Assembly (NCBI GenBank): GCA_001796285.1
Contig: MGMD01000002.1
Location: 69,929-133,928, forward strand
Reading direction: 5' to 3'
Origin: Chlamydiae bacterium RIFCSPLOWO2_12_FULL_45_20
GTDB taxonomy: Bacteria > Chlamydiota > Chlamydiia > Chlamydiales > SM23-39
DNA length: 64,000 nt
Numbering within the stretch: position 1 is the stretch's first letter; each line of letters starts with the position of its first letter. The notes beneath the pieces are model-generated. The model made no database searches. It was not told the origin of the DNA and saw only the letters and a list, made by a program, of their open reading frames with translations. Below are positions 25,869-37,676 of this stretch, one piece after another. The position numbers and the translations under genes are program-made.

Positions 25869-28800
25869 ATGCTAAAAAAGCCGCCTAAACGGGTGAGTTT
25901 TCGTGAACGGGAAGAAATCATAGATCTTCCCAACCTAATCGAAATTCAGATTAAGTCTTATAATCAATTTCTGCAATCCCATCTTTTACCTCACGAGCGA
26001 GAAAGTGCGGGACTTCAAGAGGTGTTTAGCGAAATTTTCCCTATTAAGTCTTACGATGAAAAGACGATTTTAGAATTTCTATCTTACAATTTAGGCGTGC
26101 CGAAATATTCTCCTGAAGAGTGTATCCGCCGAGGAATTACCTATAATGTAACCCTGAAAGTAAAGTTTCGTCTTACAGATGAAACAGGCATCAAAGAAGA
26201 AGAAGTCTATATGGGAACTATCCCTGTTATGACTGATAAGGGGACATTCGTTATCAATGGCGCAGAAAGGGTTATCGTTTCTCAGTTACATCGCTCGCCT
26301 GGCATTGCATTTGAGCAAGAAAGGCATCCCAAGGGAACAATCCTCTATTCTTTTCGGATCATTCCCTATCGAGGAAGCTGGTTGGAAGCTTCTTTTGACA
26401 ACAGCGATCTCATCTACATTTACATCGATCGGAAAAAACGGCGCCGTAAAATTTTAGCGTCGACGTTTATTCGGACTTTGGGGTACTCGACAGATGCAGA
26501 TATCATTGAAGAGTTTTTCGAAACTGTAAAAGTCAAGGTGAAGTCTGATAAGGATTTTGTCAAACTGGTCGGCAAAATCTTAGCTGAAGATGTCGTAGAT
26601 GTAGAAACAGGTCTTGTGTTTGGCAAAGCGGGAGAAAAGCTCACAACAGCCATGCTCAAGAGAATGGTAGACGAGGGCATTCAAGCCGTTCGAATTGCTG
26701 AAGATGCCGATGAGACTCATCCAGTCATCAAAATGCTCTCGAAAGACACAACCGACTCTTACGAGTCTGCCTTGAAGGATTTCTATCGCAAAATTCGTCC
26801 AGGAGAGCCGCCTACATTATCGAATGCAAGATCTGCGATTATGCGTCTTTTCTTCGATCCCAAACGATATAACTTGGGAAGGGTTGGCCGTTACAAGCTC
26901 AACCGCAAGATGAATTTAGGGACGACGGAACAAGACCTCAGCACCGTAACTCTGAGAAAAGAGGATGTCGTTGAAGCATTGAAGTATTTGATCCGCTTGA
27001 AGCTTGGCGATGAAAATGCATATGTTGACGATATTGATCATCTTGGCAACCGGCGGGTTCGTTCCGTTGGAGAGTTGATTCAGAATCAATGCCGTATAGG
27101 CCTTGCTCGCATGGAAAAAATCATTAAGGAAAGGATGAACCTTTTTGATTTTTCATCAGATACTATGACTCCAGGAAAGATTGTTTCTGCGAAAGGTTTG
27201 GCTGGTGTTCTCAAAGACTTTTTCGGAAGGTCCCAACTTTCTCAGTTCATGGATCAAACAAACCCGATCTCAGAACTTACACACAAAAGAAGACTTTCTT
27301 GTTTAGGCCCCGGAGGCCTAAATCGCGAAAGAGCGGGATTTGAGGTTCGCGACGTTCATGCATCTCACTATGGAAGAATTTGTCCTATTGAGACGCCTGA
27401 AGGACCTAATATCGGATTGATTACCTCCCTTTCTACTTTCGCAAAAATCAATGAGTTTGGATTCATTGAAACGCCATACCGCATCGTGCGCGACGGTGTT
27501 GTGACAGATGAAATTGAGTATATGACAGCTGATCAAGAGGCGGAGTTTGTGATTACTCAAGCCTCCACCCCACTTGACCAGTATAATATGTTCAAAGAAA
27601 ACCTTTGTTGGGCGCACCAAAGAGGCGAGCCAATGGAGATTGAGACGCCGAAAATTACCCACATGGACGTCTCCTCAAAGCAGCTTGTATCCATTGTCGC
27701 CGGCTTAATTCCGTTTTTGGAACACGATGATGCGAACCGCGCGTTGATGGGATCTAACATGCAGCGCCAAGCTGTCCCTCTTTTAAGAGCTGAGGCCCCT
27801 ATTGTCGGGACAGGTCTTGAGGGAAGATCGGCTCGCGACTCAGGCGCTGTGGTCGTAGCGCTTGAAGATGGTATTGTTGAATACGTAGACGGCTACAAAA
27901 TTGTGGTCGCTCCCAATGATAACCCGCTCAATAAAAAGACGTATGTTTTAAAGAAATTCATGCGCTCGAATAGCGGGACCTGCATCAACCAAACACCACT
28001 TTGTACTGTAGGTGATAAGATCATTGCAGGGGATGTGCTAGCAGATGGTCCTGCAACAGATACAGGTGAAATTGCATTGGGTAAAAACGTGCTCGTTGCA
28101 TTCATGCCGTGGTGTGGATACAACTATGAAGATGCGATTATCATTTCTGAAAAATTGACTCGCGAGGACTATTATACTTCGATTTACCTTGAAGAGTTTG
28201 AGCTGACTGCACGAGATACGAAGCTCGGAAAAGAAGAAATTACGAAAGATATCCCTAATGTTTCTGAAGAGATGCTAAAGGATCTAGGGGATGATGGGAT
28301 TATACGCATTGGAGCGCACGTAGAGCCAGGCTCCATTCTCGTAGGGAAAATTACTCCTAAATCGGAGACGGAACTCTCTCCTGAAGAAAGACTTTTGAGG
28401 GCTATTTTCGGAGAAAAAGCTGCAGACGTTAAAGATGCTTCATTGACAGCCCCTCCGGGGACTAGAGGCGTTGTAATGGGTGTTAAAGTGTTTTCAAGAC
28501 GGGATCGTTTGTCAAAAACTGACGATGAATTCGTTGAAGAGGCTAGCCGCATCAAAGATATCCACTCCGACTACAAGACAAAAGAAGCGGAACTTCAGAT
28601 GGAATTCCACGAGAAGCTCGGGGCTCTTTTGCTTAACGAAAAAGCTCCTGCGGCTATCATGCACAGAAAGACAGGTGAAGTGATCATTGAAGAGGGGCAA
28701 GTGATCTCTCAAGAGATGATCGAACTGCTAGAAAGTGAAAAGGCAGAAGATCTTCTCATGAGTGATAAAGAAATTTATCTGGAACTGAAAAAAACCTTGC

Positions 28801-29627
28801 GTGAATTTGAACTCGCCTATCAGAACTTACAAATGCATCATAAGTCTGAAATCGAGTTTATGAGAAAAGGGGATACAGATCTTGATCCAGGAGTCATGAG
28901 GCAAGTAAAAGTCTATGTAGCCACAAAGCGCAAGCTTCAAGTGGGAGACAAAATGGCTGGACGCCATGGAAATAAAGGGGTAGTAGCTAAGCTTGTCCCT
29001 GAGGCAGATATGCCCTACTTGCCAAACGGCGAAACCATCGAGATCATCCTCAACCCTCTTGGGGTGCCCTCGCGTATGAACATGGGGCAGCTCTTAGAAA
29101 CCCATCTTGGCTATGCAGCTAAAAAGGCGGGAATTTATGTAAGGAGCCCGGTTTTTGAAGGGTTCCCAGAGTCCAAAATCTGGGAAATGATGAAATCTCA
29201 GACGATGTTTAAGGATGGGAAAGCCTATCTTTATGATGGCCGTACTGGAGAGAGATTTGATAATCGAGTAGTGGTTGGCTATATCTACATGTTGAAGCTA
29301 AGCCACTTAGTTGCAGATAAAATCCATGCCCGTTCGATTGGACCTTATTCCTTAGTCACGCAGCAGCCTCTTGGAGGAAAAGCGCAGATGGGGGGACAGA
29401 GGTTTGGGGAGATGGAAGTGTGGGCGCTTGAAGCTTATGGTGCTGCCCACCTTCTCCAGGAGATGTTAACAGTGAAATCTGACGATGTGGCTGGCCGTAC
29501 GCGTATCTATGAATCAATTGTTAAAGGTGAAAATACGCTTGTTGCGGGAACGCCAGAGTCGTTTAACGTTCTTGTGAAGGAAATGCAGGGGCTTTGTCTC
29601 GACATTCGCACAGAACTTGTCGAATAG
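25869..29627 (+). CDS. rpoB: DNA-directed RNA polymerase subunit beta
   Basis: A 1252-residue beta subunit, the normal chlamydial size. Landmarks include the rifampicin-region block [34 protein letters not shown], where [15 protein letters not shown] and LGPGG are all wild-type-like. Downstream are [20 protein letters not shown] and [20 protein letters not shown]. The sequence shows no known rifampicin-resistance substitution in the core cluster. GAGGAGCGAAAC precedes the ATG. Confidence 0.98.
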   Translation: MLKKPPKRVSFREREEIIDLPNLIEIQIKSYNQFLQSHLLPHERESAGLQEVFSEIFPIKSYDEKTILEFLSYNLGVPKYSPEECIRRGITYNVTLKVKFRLTDETGIKEEEVYMGTIPVMTDKGTFVINGAERVIVSQLHRSPGIAFEQERHPKGTILYSFRIIPYRGSWLEASFDNSDLIYIYIDRKKRRRKILASTFIRTLGYSTDADIIEEFFETVKVKVKSDKDFVKLVGKILAEDVVDVETGLVFGKAGEKLTTAMLKRMVDEGIQAVRIAEDADETHPVIKMLSKDTTDSYESALKDFYRKIRPGEPPTLSNARSAIMRLFFDPKRYNLGRVGRYKLNRKMNLGTTEQDLSTVTLRKEDVVEALKYLIRLKLGDENAYVDDIDHLGNRRVRSVGELIQNQCRIGLARMEKIIKERMNLFDFSSDTMTPGKIVSAKGLAGVLKDFFGRSQLSQFMDQTNPISELTHKRRLSCLGPGGLNRERAGFEVRDVHASHYGRICPIETPEGPNIGLITSLSTFAKINEFGFIETPYRIVRDGVVTDEIEYMTADQEAEFVITQASTPLDQYNMFKENLCWAHQRGEPMEIETPKITHMDVSSKQLVSIVAGLIPFLEHDDANRALMGSNMQRQAVPLLRAEAPIVGTGLEGRSARDSGAVVVALEDGIVEYVDGYKIVVAPNDNPLNKKTYVLKKFMRSNSGTCINQTPLCTVGDKIIAGDVLADGPATDTGEIALGKNVLVAFMPWCGYNYEDAIIISEKLTREDYYTSIYLEEFELTARDTKLGKEEITKDIPNVSEEMLKDLGDDGIIRIGAHVEPGSILVGKITPKSETELSPEERLLRAIFGEKAADVKDASLTAPPGTRGVVMGVKVFSRRDRLSKTDDEFVEEASRIKDIHSDYKTKEAELQMEFHEKLGALLLNEKAPAAIMHRKTGEVIIEEGQVISQEMIELLESEKAEDLLMSDKEIYLELKKTLREFELAYQNLQMHHKSEIEFMRKGDTDLDPGVMRQVKVYVATKRKLQVGDKMAGRHGNKGVVAKLVPEADMPYLPNGETIEIILNPLGVPSRMNMGQLLETHLGYAAKKAGIYVRSPVFEGFPESKIWEMMKSQTMFKDGKAYLYDGRTGERFDNRVVVGYIYMLKLSHLVADKIHARSIGPYSLVTQQPLGGKAQMGGQRFGEMEVWALEAYGAAHLLQEMLTVKSDDVAGRTRIYESIVKGENTLVAGTPESFNVLVKEMQGLCLDIRTELVE

Positions 29628-29634
29628 TTTTTTT

Positions 29635-29658
29635 CCAGGGGCTACTAAACACCCCTGG
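29635..29658 (+). promoter_or_regulatory. GC-rich hairpin between rpoB and rpoC
   Basis: CCAGGGG (29635-29641) pairs perfectly with CCCCTGG (29652-29658) around a 10-base loop in the 61-base gap. The T-run precedes rather than follows it on the coding strand, so it is not a terminator. RNA processing or transcript stabilisation is possible. Confidence 0.45.
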
Positions 29659-29688
29659 CTAGAGTTAAAATTGGGGAGATACAACTAG

Positions 29689-32600
29689 ATGTTTGATGCT
29701 GATGAGGATGTAAGGGGATCTCAGTTTGATAAATTGACCATTAAGATTGCTTCAGATGAAGTAATTCGTGATGCATGGTCTAGAGGAGAGATTAAAAAAC
29801 CTGAAACGATCAACTATCGTACCTTCAAACCTGAAAAAGGCGGCCTATTCTGTGAGAAGATTTTCGGGCCGACGCGCGATTGGGAATGCGCATGCGGAAA
29901 ATATAAGAAGATTAAGCACAAAGGGATCGTATGCGATCGCTGCGGCGTAGAAGTCACTCTTTCCAAAGTTCGAAGGGAGCGAATGGCTCATATCGAGCTC
30001 GCGGTGCCCGTTGTGCACATTTGGTTTTTCAAAACTATGCCTTCAAGAATCGGAAATATCTTGGGGATGTCTACATCGGATCTCGAAAGGGTGATTTATT
30101 ATGAAGAGTATGTAGTTACCAGTCCTGGGCAAACCGATTTACAAAAAAAACAACTCTTAAATGATAATGAATATCGAGAAGCCCAAGAAAAATGGGGTGC
30201 AGATTCTTTCACTGTGAAAATGGGAGGAGAGGCTGTCCAAGAGCTGCTAAGGACAGAGGATCTTTCGGCGCTAGTTATCGACCTCAAAGACCGTCTTCGC
30301 AAGACAAAGTCGATGCAAGCTCGCATGAAACTCGCTAAAAGGCTGAAGATCATTGAAGGTTTTGCCACTTCGCAAAATAAACAAGACTGGATGGTACTGG
30401 GTGTTATACCGGTCATCCCTCCTGATCTTAGACCTTTAGTTCCTCTGGACGGCGGAAGATTTGCTACCTCAGATTTAAACGATCTCTATCGGAGGGTGAT
30501 CAACCGCAATAATCGACTCAGATCCATCCTCAAACTCAAAACTCCTGACGTGATCGTTCGAAATGAAAAAAGAATGCTTCAAGAGGCGGTCGACGCCCTT
30601 TTTGACAATGGCCGCCATGGCCATCCAGTCATGGGAGCTGGAAATCGTCCTTTAAAAGCTCTTTCAGAGATGCTCAAAGGAAAACAAGGCCGTTTCCGAC
30701 AAAATCTTCTAGGTAAACGCGTCGATTATTCGGGTCGTTCTGTCATCGTTGTGGGACCGGAACTTCGCTTGAACCAATGCGGTCTTCCAAAAAAGATGGC
30801 GCTCGATCTTTTTGAGCCGTTTATTGTGAAAAGGCTTAAAGATTTAGGGCTTGTCTATACGATTCGGTCAGCCAAAAAGATGATTCAAAAACAGGCGCCT
30901 GAAGTATGGGACGTTCTCGAAGAGATTATTAAAGGTCATCCTGTCTTACTCAACCGAGCACCGACACTGCACCGTTTGGGGATTCAAGCTTTTGAGCCAA
31001 CTCTCATAGAGGGGGAGGCGATTCGAATCCATCCACTTGTGACGCCTGCTTTTAATGCTGACTTTGACGGGGACCAGATGGCGGTTCACATCCCTTTGTC
31101 GATTGAGGCACAGCTGGAGGCCAAACTGCTCATGATGGCTCCGGATAACATTTTCCTTCCATCGTCCGGAAGGCCTGTTACTGTTCCATCTCAGGATATG
31201 ATTTTAGGGCTTTACTATTTGATGCACGATCCTGTTGCTTTGCCGGGGCAAGAGAAGAAGAAGGTCAAAATCTTCGCCAACCCACAAGAAGTTCTCATGG
31301 CCCTCAGTTCCAGCGGTAGCCATAACTGGTTTGATAGGAAGGAAGGAGATCGTCTAGACCATTTGGGTCGAGGTTTGCATGTCCACGAAAAAATCAAAGT
31401 CCTCATTGATGGGGGAATTATTGAAACGACCCCGGGAAGGGTCATTTTCAATACTGTTGTTCCTAAAGAATTGGGCTTTCAAAACTATGTTCTTCGTAAA
31501 AAACGGCTTTCTGAGCTTGTGCTAGAGTGCTACAAGAAGATCGGTCTTGAAGCGACGGTTCAGTTTTTGGATAACATGAAAAATTTGGGCTTTGCCGAGG
31601 CAACTAAAGCCGCACTTTCTATGGGAACCTGCGATGTCAAGATTCCTCCTAGCAAAGGAAAAGAGCTCGAAGAGGCCTACAAGCGCGTCGCTATTGTGAA
31701 AAAACAGTATGAAGACGGAATTATCACAGAAGGGGAAAGACACTCGAAGATCATCAGTATCTGGACGGATGTTTCAGACAGGTTGTCTGCAGAGCTTTTT
31801 GAATTGGTTTACGATACGACCTCAGGGGAACTTAACCCTCTTTATCTCATGGTTGACTCTGGAGCTCGAGGCACGAAATCTCAGGTCAAACAGCTCGGAG
31901 CGCTTCGAGGATTGATGGCAAGACCTTCAGGAGAGATTATCGAATCTCCGATTACGGCGAACTTCCGAGAGGGGCTGACGGTGATGGAGTACTTCATCTC
32001 AACTCACGGAGCGCGAAAGGGTCTTTCTGACACCGCTTTGAAAACGGCGGACTCTGGGTATTTGACTCGAAGGCTTGTGGATGTTGCTCAGGACGTGATT
32101 ATCACTCGAGATGACTGTGGAACGTTAAATGGCATTGAAGTCTCTGCTATTAAGCAGGGGAATGAAGAACTTCTTCCCATTAAAGATCGCATTTATGGCC
32201 GTACCGTTTTAGAGGATATCCTTATGCCGGGTGATCGCGTTAAAATTCTCGCCAGGTCGGGCGATGTGTTAACAACACACCAGGCGGAAGCCATTGATGA
32301 TGCTGGCATTGAGGTGGTGCGCATTCGCTCTGCTCTCACTTGCGAAAGCCGTCGGGGAATTTGTGCAAAGTGCTATGGGCTTAACCTCGCGACAGGCAAT
32401 TTAGTGGGTCATGGTGAAGCCATTGGAATCATTGCTGCACAGTCCATTGGTGAGCCGGGAACTCAGCTTACAATGAGAACCTTCCACTTGGGTGGAATTG
32501 CCTCTGCTGGCGTGAGCCCAGAGTTAGTTACGGAACACGATGGGCTCCTTGTCTACATGGATTTGAGAGTGGTTCAAAATGAGGAAGGCCACTGGCTTGT

Positions 32601-33873
32601 TCTCAATAAAAATGGATCTCTTCACATTGTGCGCGATGAAGGAAGAACGTTGGAAGATTATAAAAAACTTCTTCGGAACAAGTCCATTGAGCCCCTTCAA
32701 AGCTTTAATGTAGAGCTTGGAACGGCCATCTTCTTTGCTGATGGTGCAAAAATCCGCGTGAAAACAAAGGTTGGACAGTGGGAACAGCACAGCAGCCCCA
32801 TCATTTGCGAAAGACCTGGATATGTCAGATATGAGGATCTTGTTGAGGGGATTTCTACCCAAAAAGAGGTCAATAAACAAACGGGCCAAGTGGAGCTCAT
32901 CGTAAAGCAGCACCGAGGAGAACTCCATCCTCAGATTGCTATCTACTCAGACTCTGAGTATAGCGAACTGATTGGTACCTATGCGATTCCATCTGGAGCC
33001 GTTATCTCGATGAAAGAAGGTCAGTATGTCTCTGCAGGTATGATTCTGGCTAAGTTGCCCAGAGGGGCGATCAAAACTAAGGATATCACTGGGGGACTTC
33101 CTCGTGTTGCAGAGCTTTTTGAAGCGAGAAAACCCAAAGATGCAGCGGAAATCGCTAAAATCGACGGTGTTGTGGACTTTCGCGATGTGCAGAAGAATAA
33201 GCGGATTGTTATTGTCCGAGACGAAGTCACAAGTATGGAGGAAGAGCACTTAATTCCTCTCACAAAGCACTTGATCGTTCAAAAAGGGGACAATGTTGTA
33301 AAAGGCCAGCAGCTCACAGAAGGCCTTGTCGTCTCTCAGGAGATCTTGGACATCTGCGGTGTGCGTGAGCTTCAAAAATATCTTGTCAACCAAGTGCAGG
33401 AAGTATACCGCCTCCAAGGTGTAGATATCAATGATAAGCACGTGGAGATTATCGTCCGGCAAATGCTTCAAAAGGTTCGGATTACAGATCCAGGTGACAC
33501 GACTTTCCTTCACGGGGAAGATGTGGATAAAAAGACCTTTCATGAGCAGAACCGGAAGACCATGGAGGAGGGTGGAAAACCAGCCTCTGCAGCTCCTGTG
33601 CTTCTTGGAATTACTCGCGCTTCTCTTGGCACAGAGTCTTTTGTTTCAGCCGCTTCATTCCAGGAAACGACAAGAGTTCTTACGGAAGCTGCATCGGAAA
33701 GCAAAACAGATTACCTTCTCGATATCAAGGCGAACCTCATCATGGGTCACATGATCCCAGGGGGCACAGGCTACGAATATCATAAGCGGGTGAATCGATT
33801 CATCGATGCGAAAAGTGCCGAAGACCTCGAAATCGATTTCAATTCAGAAGTGGAAGTGATTGGGTTATCTTGA
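29689..33873 (+). CDS. rpoC: DNA-directed RNA polymerase subunit beta'
   Basis: A 1394-residue beta' subunit. The N-terminal zinc site [20 protein letters not shown] and the catalytic [12 protein letters not shown] (three Asp for Mg2+) are intact. So are the switch/lid [15 protein letters not shown], the second zinc site ([13 protein letters not shown]) and the bridge/trigger region ([21 protein letters not shown]). The C-terminal tail ends in acidic residues. The 61-base gap to rpoB carries a hairpin. A palindromic MITE begins 69 bases after the stop. Confidence 0.98.
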   Translation: MFDADEDVRGSQFDKLTIKIASDEVIRDAWSRGEIKKPETINYRTFKPEKGGLFCEKIFGPTRDWECACGKYKKIKHKGIVCDRCGVEVTLSKVRRERMAHIELAVPVVHIWFFKTMPSRIGNILGMSTSDLERVIYYEEYVVTSPGQTDLQKKQLLNDNEYREAQEKWGADSFTVKMGGEAVQELLRTEDLSALVIDLKDRLRKTKSMQARMKLAKRLKIIEGFATSQNKQDWMVLGVIPVIPPDLRPLVPLDGGRFATSDLNDLYRRVINRNNRLRSILKLKTPDVIVRNEKRMLQEAVDALFDNGRHGHPVMGAGNRPLKALSEMLKGKQGRFRQNLLGKRVDYSGRSVIVVGPELRLNQCGLPKKMALDLFEPFIVKRLKDLGLVYTIRSAKKMIQKQAPEVWDVLEEIIKGHPVLLNRAPTLHRLGIQAFEPTLIEGEAIRIHPLVTPAFNADFDGDQMAVHIPLSIEAQLEAKLLMMAPDNIFLPSSGRPVTVPSQDMILGLYYLMHDPVALPGQEKKKVKIFANPQEVLMALSSSGSHNWFDRKEGDRLDHLGRGLHVHEKIKVLIDGGIIETTPGRVIFNTVVPKELGFQNYVLRKKRLSELVLECYKKIGLEATVQFLDNMKNLGFAEATKAALSMGTCDVKIPPSKGKELEEAYKRVAIVKKQYEDGIITEGERHSKIISIWTDVSDRLSAELFELVYDTTSGELNPLYLMVDSGARGTKSQVKQLGALRGLMARPSGEIIESPITANFREGLTVMEYFISTHGARKGLSDTALKTADSGYLTRRLVDVAQDVIITRDDCGTLNGIEVSAIKQGNEELLPIKDRIYGRTVLEDILMPGDRVKILARSGDVLTTHQAEAIDDAGIEVVRIRSALTCESRRGICAKCYGLNLATGNLVGHGEAIGIIAAQSIGEPGTQLTMRTFHLGGIASAGVSPELVTEHDGLLVYMDLRVVQNEEGHWLVLNKNGSLHIVRDEGRTLEDYKKLLRNKSIEPLQSFNVELGTAIFFADGAKIRVKTKVGQWEQHSSPIICERPGYVRYEDLVEGISTQKEVNKQTGQVELIVKQHRGELHPQIAIYSDSEYSELIGTYAIPSGAVISMKEGQYVSAGMILAKLPRGAIKTKDITGGLPRVAELFEARKPKDAAEIAKIDGVVDFRDVQKNKRIVIVRDEVTSMEEEHLIPLTKHLIVQKGDNVVKGQQLTEGLVVSQEILDICGVRELQKYLVNQVQEVYRLQGVDINDKHVEIIVRQMLQKVRITDPGDTTFLHGEDVDKKTFHEQNRKTMEEGGKPASAAPVLLGITRASLGTESFVSAASFQETTRVLTEAASESKTDYLLDIKANLIMGHMIPGGTGYEYHKRVNRFIDAKSAEDLEIDFNSEVEVIGLS

Positions 33874-33942
33874 TGCTTCGGGAGAGTCTTGATCACGCAG
33901 CGTGCGGGGAGGGGGTCGTTCTCCTCTCTGCCTTCGAAAGTA

Positions 33943-34105
33943 ATACCATTTGCGAGAAATAAATTCATAAATTAGGGCTGGGTAACGTGGCAGATTTGAA
34001 TGGTCGTTTTGCAGCTCATGTTTTTAAACATGAGCAAGAAAGGATCGTTCAAAGATGACATGTTATACGGCCCTAATTTATGAATTTATTTCTCGCAAAT
34101 GGTAT
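33943..34105 (+). mobile_element. 163-bp palindromic MITE-like element, copy A
   Basis: The ends are perfect ~36-base inverted repeats (ATACCATTTGCGAGAAATAA... and its complement). A 22-base hairpin GCTCATGTTT-TT-AAACATGAGC sits at the exact centre, and the intervening arms also pair imperfectly. The sequence is identical, as far as I can read it, to 59474-59636. If the element is counted from TACC to GGTA, both copies are flanked by TAA on each side, suggesting a TAA target duplication. There is no coding capacity, so it must be moved in trans. It lies 69 bases behind rpoC. Confidence 0.88.
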
Positions 34106-34229
34106 AAGGCTATGTTTAGCTCTGGCCATGAAGGCAAGTTTGTGTGAGTGAAAAAAGCACCCATTCCCAATAGGAGTGGGGCGACGAAGAAGCTCGGTTT
34201 GGCAAAACTGCAGCCGGCCAAACAGTTTC
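34106..34229. other. Remainder of the rpoC-ftsY spacer
   Basis: The rpoC-ftsY gap is 356 bases, nearly half of it the element at 33943-34105. The remaining bases on this side hold no start codon with a ribosome site and no clear hairpin. They are probably the 3' untranslated side of both converging genes. Confidence 0.5.
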
Positions 34230-35105
34230 TTACATAAGTAGGTCTGATACGTAGCGTTCAGGGTCAAAGGGGAGTAGATCTTCTTCCCGTTCCCCAGTAC
34301 CAATCCACAAAATCGGGACTTGTAGTTCCTTTTGCATTGCGATCGCAATCCCGCCTTTTGCAGAGCCGTCTAATTTGGTCAGGATGATGCCAGTAATGGG
34401 GGTGAATGCATGGAAGGTTTTTGCCTGATCGATAGCGTTTTGTCCAATCGTTGCATCGACGACAAAAAGCGTTTCATGAGGAGCTTCAGGGATCTGTTTT
34501 TGACAAACCTTCCTGATTTTGGCCAGTTCATGCATGAGATCCGTTTTGGTTTGTAGTCTGCCAGCTGTGTCAATCAAAACGATATCAATTCCTCTGGCTT
34601 TTGCTGCGGCAATCGCATCAAAGGCAACTCCGCTTGGATTCGCATTCGGCTGGCTTTTAACAAACTCTGCGCCGATTTTTTTTGCCCAGTTTTCTAGCTG
34701 TTCAATCGCGGCTGCTCTAAAAGTATCCCCCGCGGCAATCAAAACTTTCTTCCCCTCCCGAATGTAATGGGAGGCAAGTTTGGCTAAGCTGGTCGTTTTC
34801 CCACTCCCATTGACCCCGACCATGAGGATCACATGCGGGTTTTTAAGAGCAGTGGCGTGCGTTACTATCCCACTGAGGAGTTCTTTTTTCACAAAGGCCA
34901 GGATGGCTTCTGTGCCAATCTTCGGGTTTTTTTTACAGATACCTCGAATCTTATCCACTAAATCGGCCGACGTTTTAGCCCCTAGATCCGCTTCGTAAAA
35001 AATCTGTTCCAAATGCTCAAATGTCGAATCATCAGGAACTTTTGAAAAAAGATCCCTGATTTTTTTTGCAAAAGGTGAGAGAATTTTTTTAAAAAAACGG
35101 AACAT
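34230..35105 (-). CDS. ftsY: Signal recognition particle receptor FtsY
   Basis: A 291-residue SRP GTPase. The N domain (helical, residues 1-85) is followed by the G domain: P-loop GVNGSGKTT, DTFRAAAIEQL, DTAGR, TKLDGSAKGG and the closing GTGEREEDLLPFDPE. It is the receptor for SRP-ribosome complexes at the inner membrane. The long acidic A domain of E. coli FtsY is absent; a short basic amphipathic start (FRFFKKILSPFAKKIRDLF) probably serves for membrane contact. It lies 6 bases downstream of the tal stop, in the same direction, so the two are probably co-transcribed. Confidence 0.95.
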   Translation of the reverse strand: MFRFFKKILSPFAKKIRDLFSKVPDDSTFEHLEQIFYEADLGAKTSADLVDKIRGICKKNPKIGTEAILAFVKKELLSGIVTHATALKNPHVILMVGVNGSGKTTSLAKLASHYIREGKKVLIAAGDTFRAAAIEQLENWAKKIGAEFVKSQPNANPSGVAFDAIAAAKARGIDIVLIDTAGRLQTKTDLMHELAKIRKVCQKQIPEAPHETLFVVDATIGQNAIDQAKTFHAFTPITGIILTKLDGSAKGGIAIAMQKELQVPILWIGTGEREEDLLPFDPERYVSDLLM

Positions 35106-35111
35106 AGACCC

Positions 35112-36065
35112 TTACAGTTGTACACGGATTCTTTTTTCAAGTTTGATGATGTCGTGAGCAAATTTTCGGATCCCCTCAGCAAGTTTTTCTGTAGCCATCG
35201 CATCATCATTGATGAGATAGCGAAAGGCCATCTCATCGATTTTGATCTTTTCAATAGGAGACGCTTTGGCCTTCACGGGCTCAAGTTTTCGAGAAACTAG
35301 GCTGGTATTTCCTTTGAGCTCTTCTAGAAGTGGAGGAGCAATCGTCAGAAGATCGCAACCTGCAAGCTCCAAAATTTCTTCCTTATTGCGAAAAGAAGCC
35401 CCCATGATTTGCGTTGTGTAGTCGAATTTTTTGTAATAGTGATAAATGGTTGTAACCGATTTTACTCCAGGGTCTTCAGCAGGCGGATAATATTCCTTTT
35501 TTTCTGCCTTCTTATACCAATCGAGAATACGCCCCACAAAAGGAGAAATGAGGGTCGCTTTTGCTTCTGCACAGGCTATTGCTTGGGGTAAGCTAAAAAG
35601 AAGCGTCATGTTGCAGTGGATGCCCTCTTTCTCCAAGCGCTTTGCTGCAAGAACCCCCTCCCAGGTAGAAGCCAGTTTAATCAAAATGCGTCCCCGATCT
35701 ATCCCCGCACGCTCATACAGGGAAATAATATTTTTTGCCTTTTGGATCGACCCTTCCACATCAAAAGAGTAGCGCGCATCGACCTCGGTAGAAACTCTCC
35801 CCGGCACAATTTTTAAAATTTCCAGCCCGAAATTGACAAAGACCTTGTCGAGAATATGGTACAGAGGATGGCTGCCGCCTTTCTTCTTCCCATACCCAAT
35901 TGCTTCATCCAAGAGATGTTTATACTGCTCTTGTTCTGTAGCCGCAAGAATAAGGGATGGGTTCGTCGTAGAGTCTGTGGGATGGTATGCTTTCAGGGAC
36001 TCAAAGTCGCCAGTATCTGCGACAACTATTGTCATCTCCTTTAATTGATCGAGTTGGTTTTTCAT
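35112..36065 (-). CDS. tal: Transaldolase
   Basis: A 317-residue class I (TalB-type) transaldolase of the pentose phosphate pathway. It exchanges a dihydroxyacetone unit between sedoheptulose-7-phosphate and glyceraldehyde-3-phosphate. The Schiff-base Lys is K130 in [13 protein letters not shown]. The substrate-binding DSTTNPSL (31-38) and the [14 protein letters not shown] block are also present. I place the start at 36065 because AAGGATT lies 8 bases upstream on the minus strand and the protein then opens [19 protein letters not shown]. An upstream in-frame ATG adds 11 residues without support. tal lies between the polymerase genes and the V-ATPase operon, as in C. trachomatis. Confidence 0.95.
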   Translation of the reverse strand: MKNQLDQLKEMTIVVADTGDFESLKAYHPTDSTTNPSLILAATEQEQYKHLLDEAIGYGKKKGGSHPLYHILDKVFVNFGLEILKIVPGRVSTEVDARYSFDVEGSIQKAKNIISLYERAGIDRGRILIKLASTWEGVLAAKRLEKEGIHCNMTLLFSLPQAIACAEAKATLISPFVGRILDWYKKAEKKEYYPPAEDPGVKSVTTIYHYYKKFDYTTQIMGASFRNKEEILELAGCDLLTIAPPLLEELKGNTSLVSRKLEPVKAKASPIEKIKIDEMAFRYLINDDAMATEKLAEGIRKFAHDIIKLEKRIRVQL

Positions 36066-36105
36066 CGCGATAATCCTTTCAAAATAGTTTGGAAACAATA
36101 ATCCT

Positions 36106-36570
36106 TCATTTTATAGGCGTCTTCTCACCCATAAACTGAGAAAAAGAGCTGGAAAATTGACTCGGCTCCAATACTTCTTCAAATCCATCTGCCAGAATAC
36201 AGACATGCTTTCCTTCTTGCAAGGCCCGAATCAGGTGGCGTGTATTCTCTTCCGATAAAGAAAGGCGCATCCCTCCTTCGTGAACAGGTGCCGCCTCTTC
36301 AAAGAGAACATCATCCACTTTGATTGTTACTAGAACGGTTTCAGTGTGAGTAAAATGAAATCTTTCTAAGCTAATCAGACCAATAATTTTATCTTGCATC
36401 TTGATTATTTCGAAATGGAGCGGACAATGGGGGGTGTTAGAGATGTATCGAAGACGTGAAAAATCATAGAGTTCATGCCCTGTTGCGAGCGCGTTGGAAG
36501 ACCAGCTGCTGCTAGTCATGCATCCGCTCACACATAAGCTAGTGAGAAGTATTTTGAACTTTTTCACCAT
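36106..36570 (-). CDS. Hypothetical lipoprotein
   Basis: A 154-residue protein, unknown to me. The N-terminus [15 protein letters not shown] carries a lipobox (VSGC), so lipidation at Cys17 and anchoring in a membrane are likely. The mature part is mixed alpha/beta ([27 protein letters not shown]). It is the last gene of a minus-strand run starting at 37889, overlaps the preceding small gene by 32 bases and lies 40 bases before tal. The function is unknown. Confidence 0.7.
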   Translation of the reverse strand: MVKKFKILLTSLCVSGCMTSSSWSSNALATGHELYDFSRLRYISNTPHCPLHFEIIKMQDKIIGLISLERFHFTHTETVLVTIKVDDVLFEEAAPVHEGGMRLSLSEENTRHLIRALQEGKHVCILADGFEEVLEPSQFSSSFSQFMGEKTPIK

Positions 36571-36748
36571 TTTGCAATGACACAGCTAAAATTGCCCCTG
36601 TCGCCGTAAGAAGAGCACTGCCTGCAAAGACCCAGTTAGGCCATTCATTGCTTGCCGCGATCTTTACCGTTTCAATAGCCTCGCTTCCCGTATTTTGCGC
36701 ATGCAGGTGTGGAAGGGCTATAAGGAGAATGAGGGAAATGATTTTCAT
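36539..36748 (-). CDS. Small exported membrane protein
   Basis: A 69-residue protein with a signal peptide (IISLILLIALPHLHAQ) and one transmembrane helix near residues 40-58 (WVFAGSALLTATGAILAVSL). I know no family for it. Its start overlaps the stop of the upstream gene by four bases and its tail overlaps the lipoprotein gene, both signs of translational coupling. The design (signal, short linker, one Gly/Ala-rich helix, polar tail) is shared with the other small genes of this run. Confidence 0.6.
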   Translation of the reverse strand: MKIISLILLIALPHLHAQNTGSEAIETVKIAASNEWPNWVFAGSALLTATGAILAVSLQNGEKVQNTSH

Positions 36749-37392
36749 TGTTCTTTATAAAACTTTTGTTTTCCTTCCTCTAATGCACAAAATTGCCAGT
36801 AGGCCCCAAGTGTTTGAATAGAGACGATCTTCTTCTGAAATTGCGTCCATGCTGCTTCCCCTCCTGTTTCTAGAGACTGAAAAAGCGCTTCCACTAGGTT
36901 TCTAGCATCGGGATCTTCAATAGGGGTCCAAATGTTTTCTATGATATTCAAAGAAGCCAAAGATTGGATCAAGGCGCTTTGAAACTTGGCAAACTCCTCT
37001 TTCAACGATGCTGAGGTAAGAATATACGCTAGGTTATTCTTGACTAAGATCGCCTGTAAAAGTTTTATATTTCCAAATTGGGAAACATTGGAGATTTCTA
37101 ACAATTGCCCATCTCCGCCTTTCATAGAAAATTTCCCTAAATCTCGCACTTTTGCCTGCGGGTCTTGTACATGCAATCCTTTGACCGTTTTGACATATTC
37201 CTTTAAGCCAACATCGACCTCTTCCACAGCTAGATTAATAGACGGCCGAAACTCCGTAGTCCCATTGCCCAGAAAGGCAATTTTCACGTAGGGAGAGGGA
37301 TTTTTTGGTTTTGCTGGTTCCCAGTCGGTGGGAGGAACAAAATAGCAGTGGCTGGCAAATATTTGGGAGGCCAAGAAAAACAAAAAGACCAT
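36745..37392 (-). CDS. Exported hypothetical protein, possibly PsbP/DcrB-like fold
   Basis: A 215-residue protein with a short signal peptide (FLFFLASQIFASHC). The opening FVPPTDWEPAKPKNPSPYVKIAFLG, then an amphipathic YVKTVKGLHV helix and a beta-rich middle (GQLLEISNVSQFGNIKLLQAILVKNNLAYILTSAS), recalls PsbP/DcrB-type periplasmic proteins. That is a fold impression, not a firm match. It may correspond to the conserved gene between atpE and tal in Chlamydia, but I cannot confirm this by eye. It is coupled to the next gene by overlap. Confidence 0.65.
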   Translation of the reverse strand: MVFLFFLASQIFASHCYFVPPTDWEPAKPKNPSPYVKIAFLGNGTTEFRPSINLAVEEVDVGLKEYVKTVKGLHVQDPQAKVRDLGKFSMKGGDGQLLEISNVSQFGNIKLLQAILVKNNLAYILTSASLKEEFAKFQSALIQSLASLNIIENIWTPIEDPDARNLVEALFQSLETGGEAAWTQFQKKIVSIQTLGAYWQFCALEEGKQKFYKEQ

Positions 37393-37405
37393 GAGTCAAT
37401 ACCCT

Positions 37406-37654
37406 CTAAGAGTGGTTGTTGTTACCATTTGCATTGCTCGAAGAAGGTGCTTTATCATTATCAATGAGCCCTGTAATGGCTGCGATTCCAACAGCCATTG
37501 CAAGGCCCCAACCCATCATGGAAAGGACTGTCGCATCCCGAGTCGCATATCCAGCAGCTTGGCCGCGCCGACAGCGGCGGGCTTCTCGGTTTTCCTGGGG
37601 GAAAGCCGTATTCACTATCGATAGGCATAATAGACACAAGATCAGCCTTTTCAT
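37406..37654 (-). CDS. Small exported membrane protein
   Basis: An 82-residue protein with a signal peptide (KRLILCLLCLSIVNTAFPQ), a basic ARRCRRGQ patch, one Gly/Ala-rich helix (MMGWGLAMAVGIAAITGLI) and a Ser/Asn-rich tail. I start at ATG 37654, preceded by GTAGAG. A longer open frame to 37840 runs through the neighbouring gene and is probably not translated. It resembles the next-upstream gene in layout and in its helix-plus-SSSN tail, so the two may be duplicates. The function is unknown. Confidence 0.6.
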   Translation of the reverse strand: MKRLILCLLCLSIVNTAFPQENREARRCRRGQAAGYATRDATVLSMMGWGLAMAVGIAAITGLIDNDKAPSSSNANGNNNHS

Positions 37655-37676
37655 CTCTACAATGCCTGATTCTGCG

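Noticed and set aside
29635-29658. Terminator between rpoB and rpoC
   Set aside because: The T-run precedes the stem on the coding strand and none follows it. A terminator here would also cut off rpoC.
36745-37392. Direct assignment as the C. trachomatis CT311 orthologue
   Set aside because: Position near tal and atpE fits, but I could not see convincing sequence identity by eye, so only a fold impression is given.
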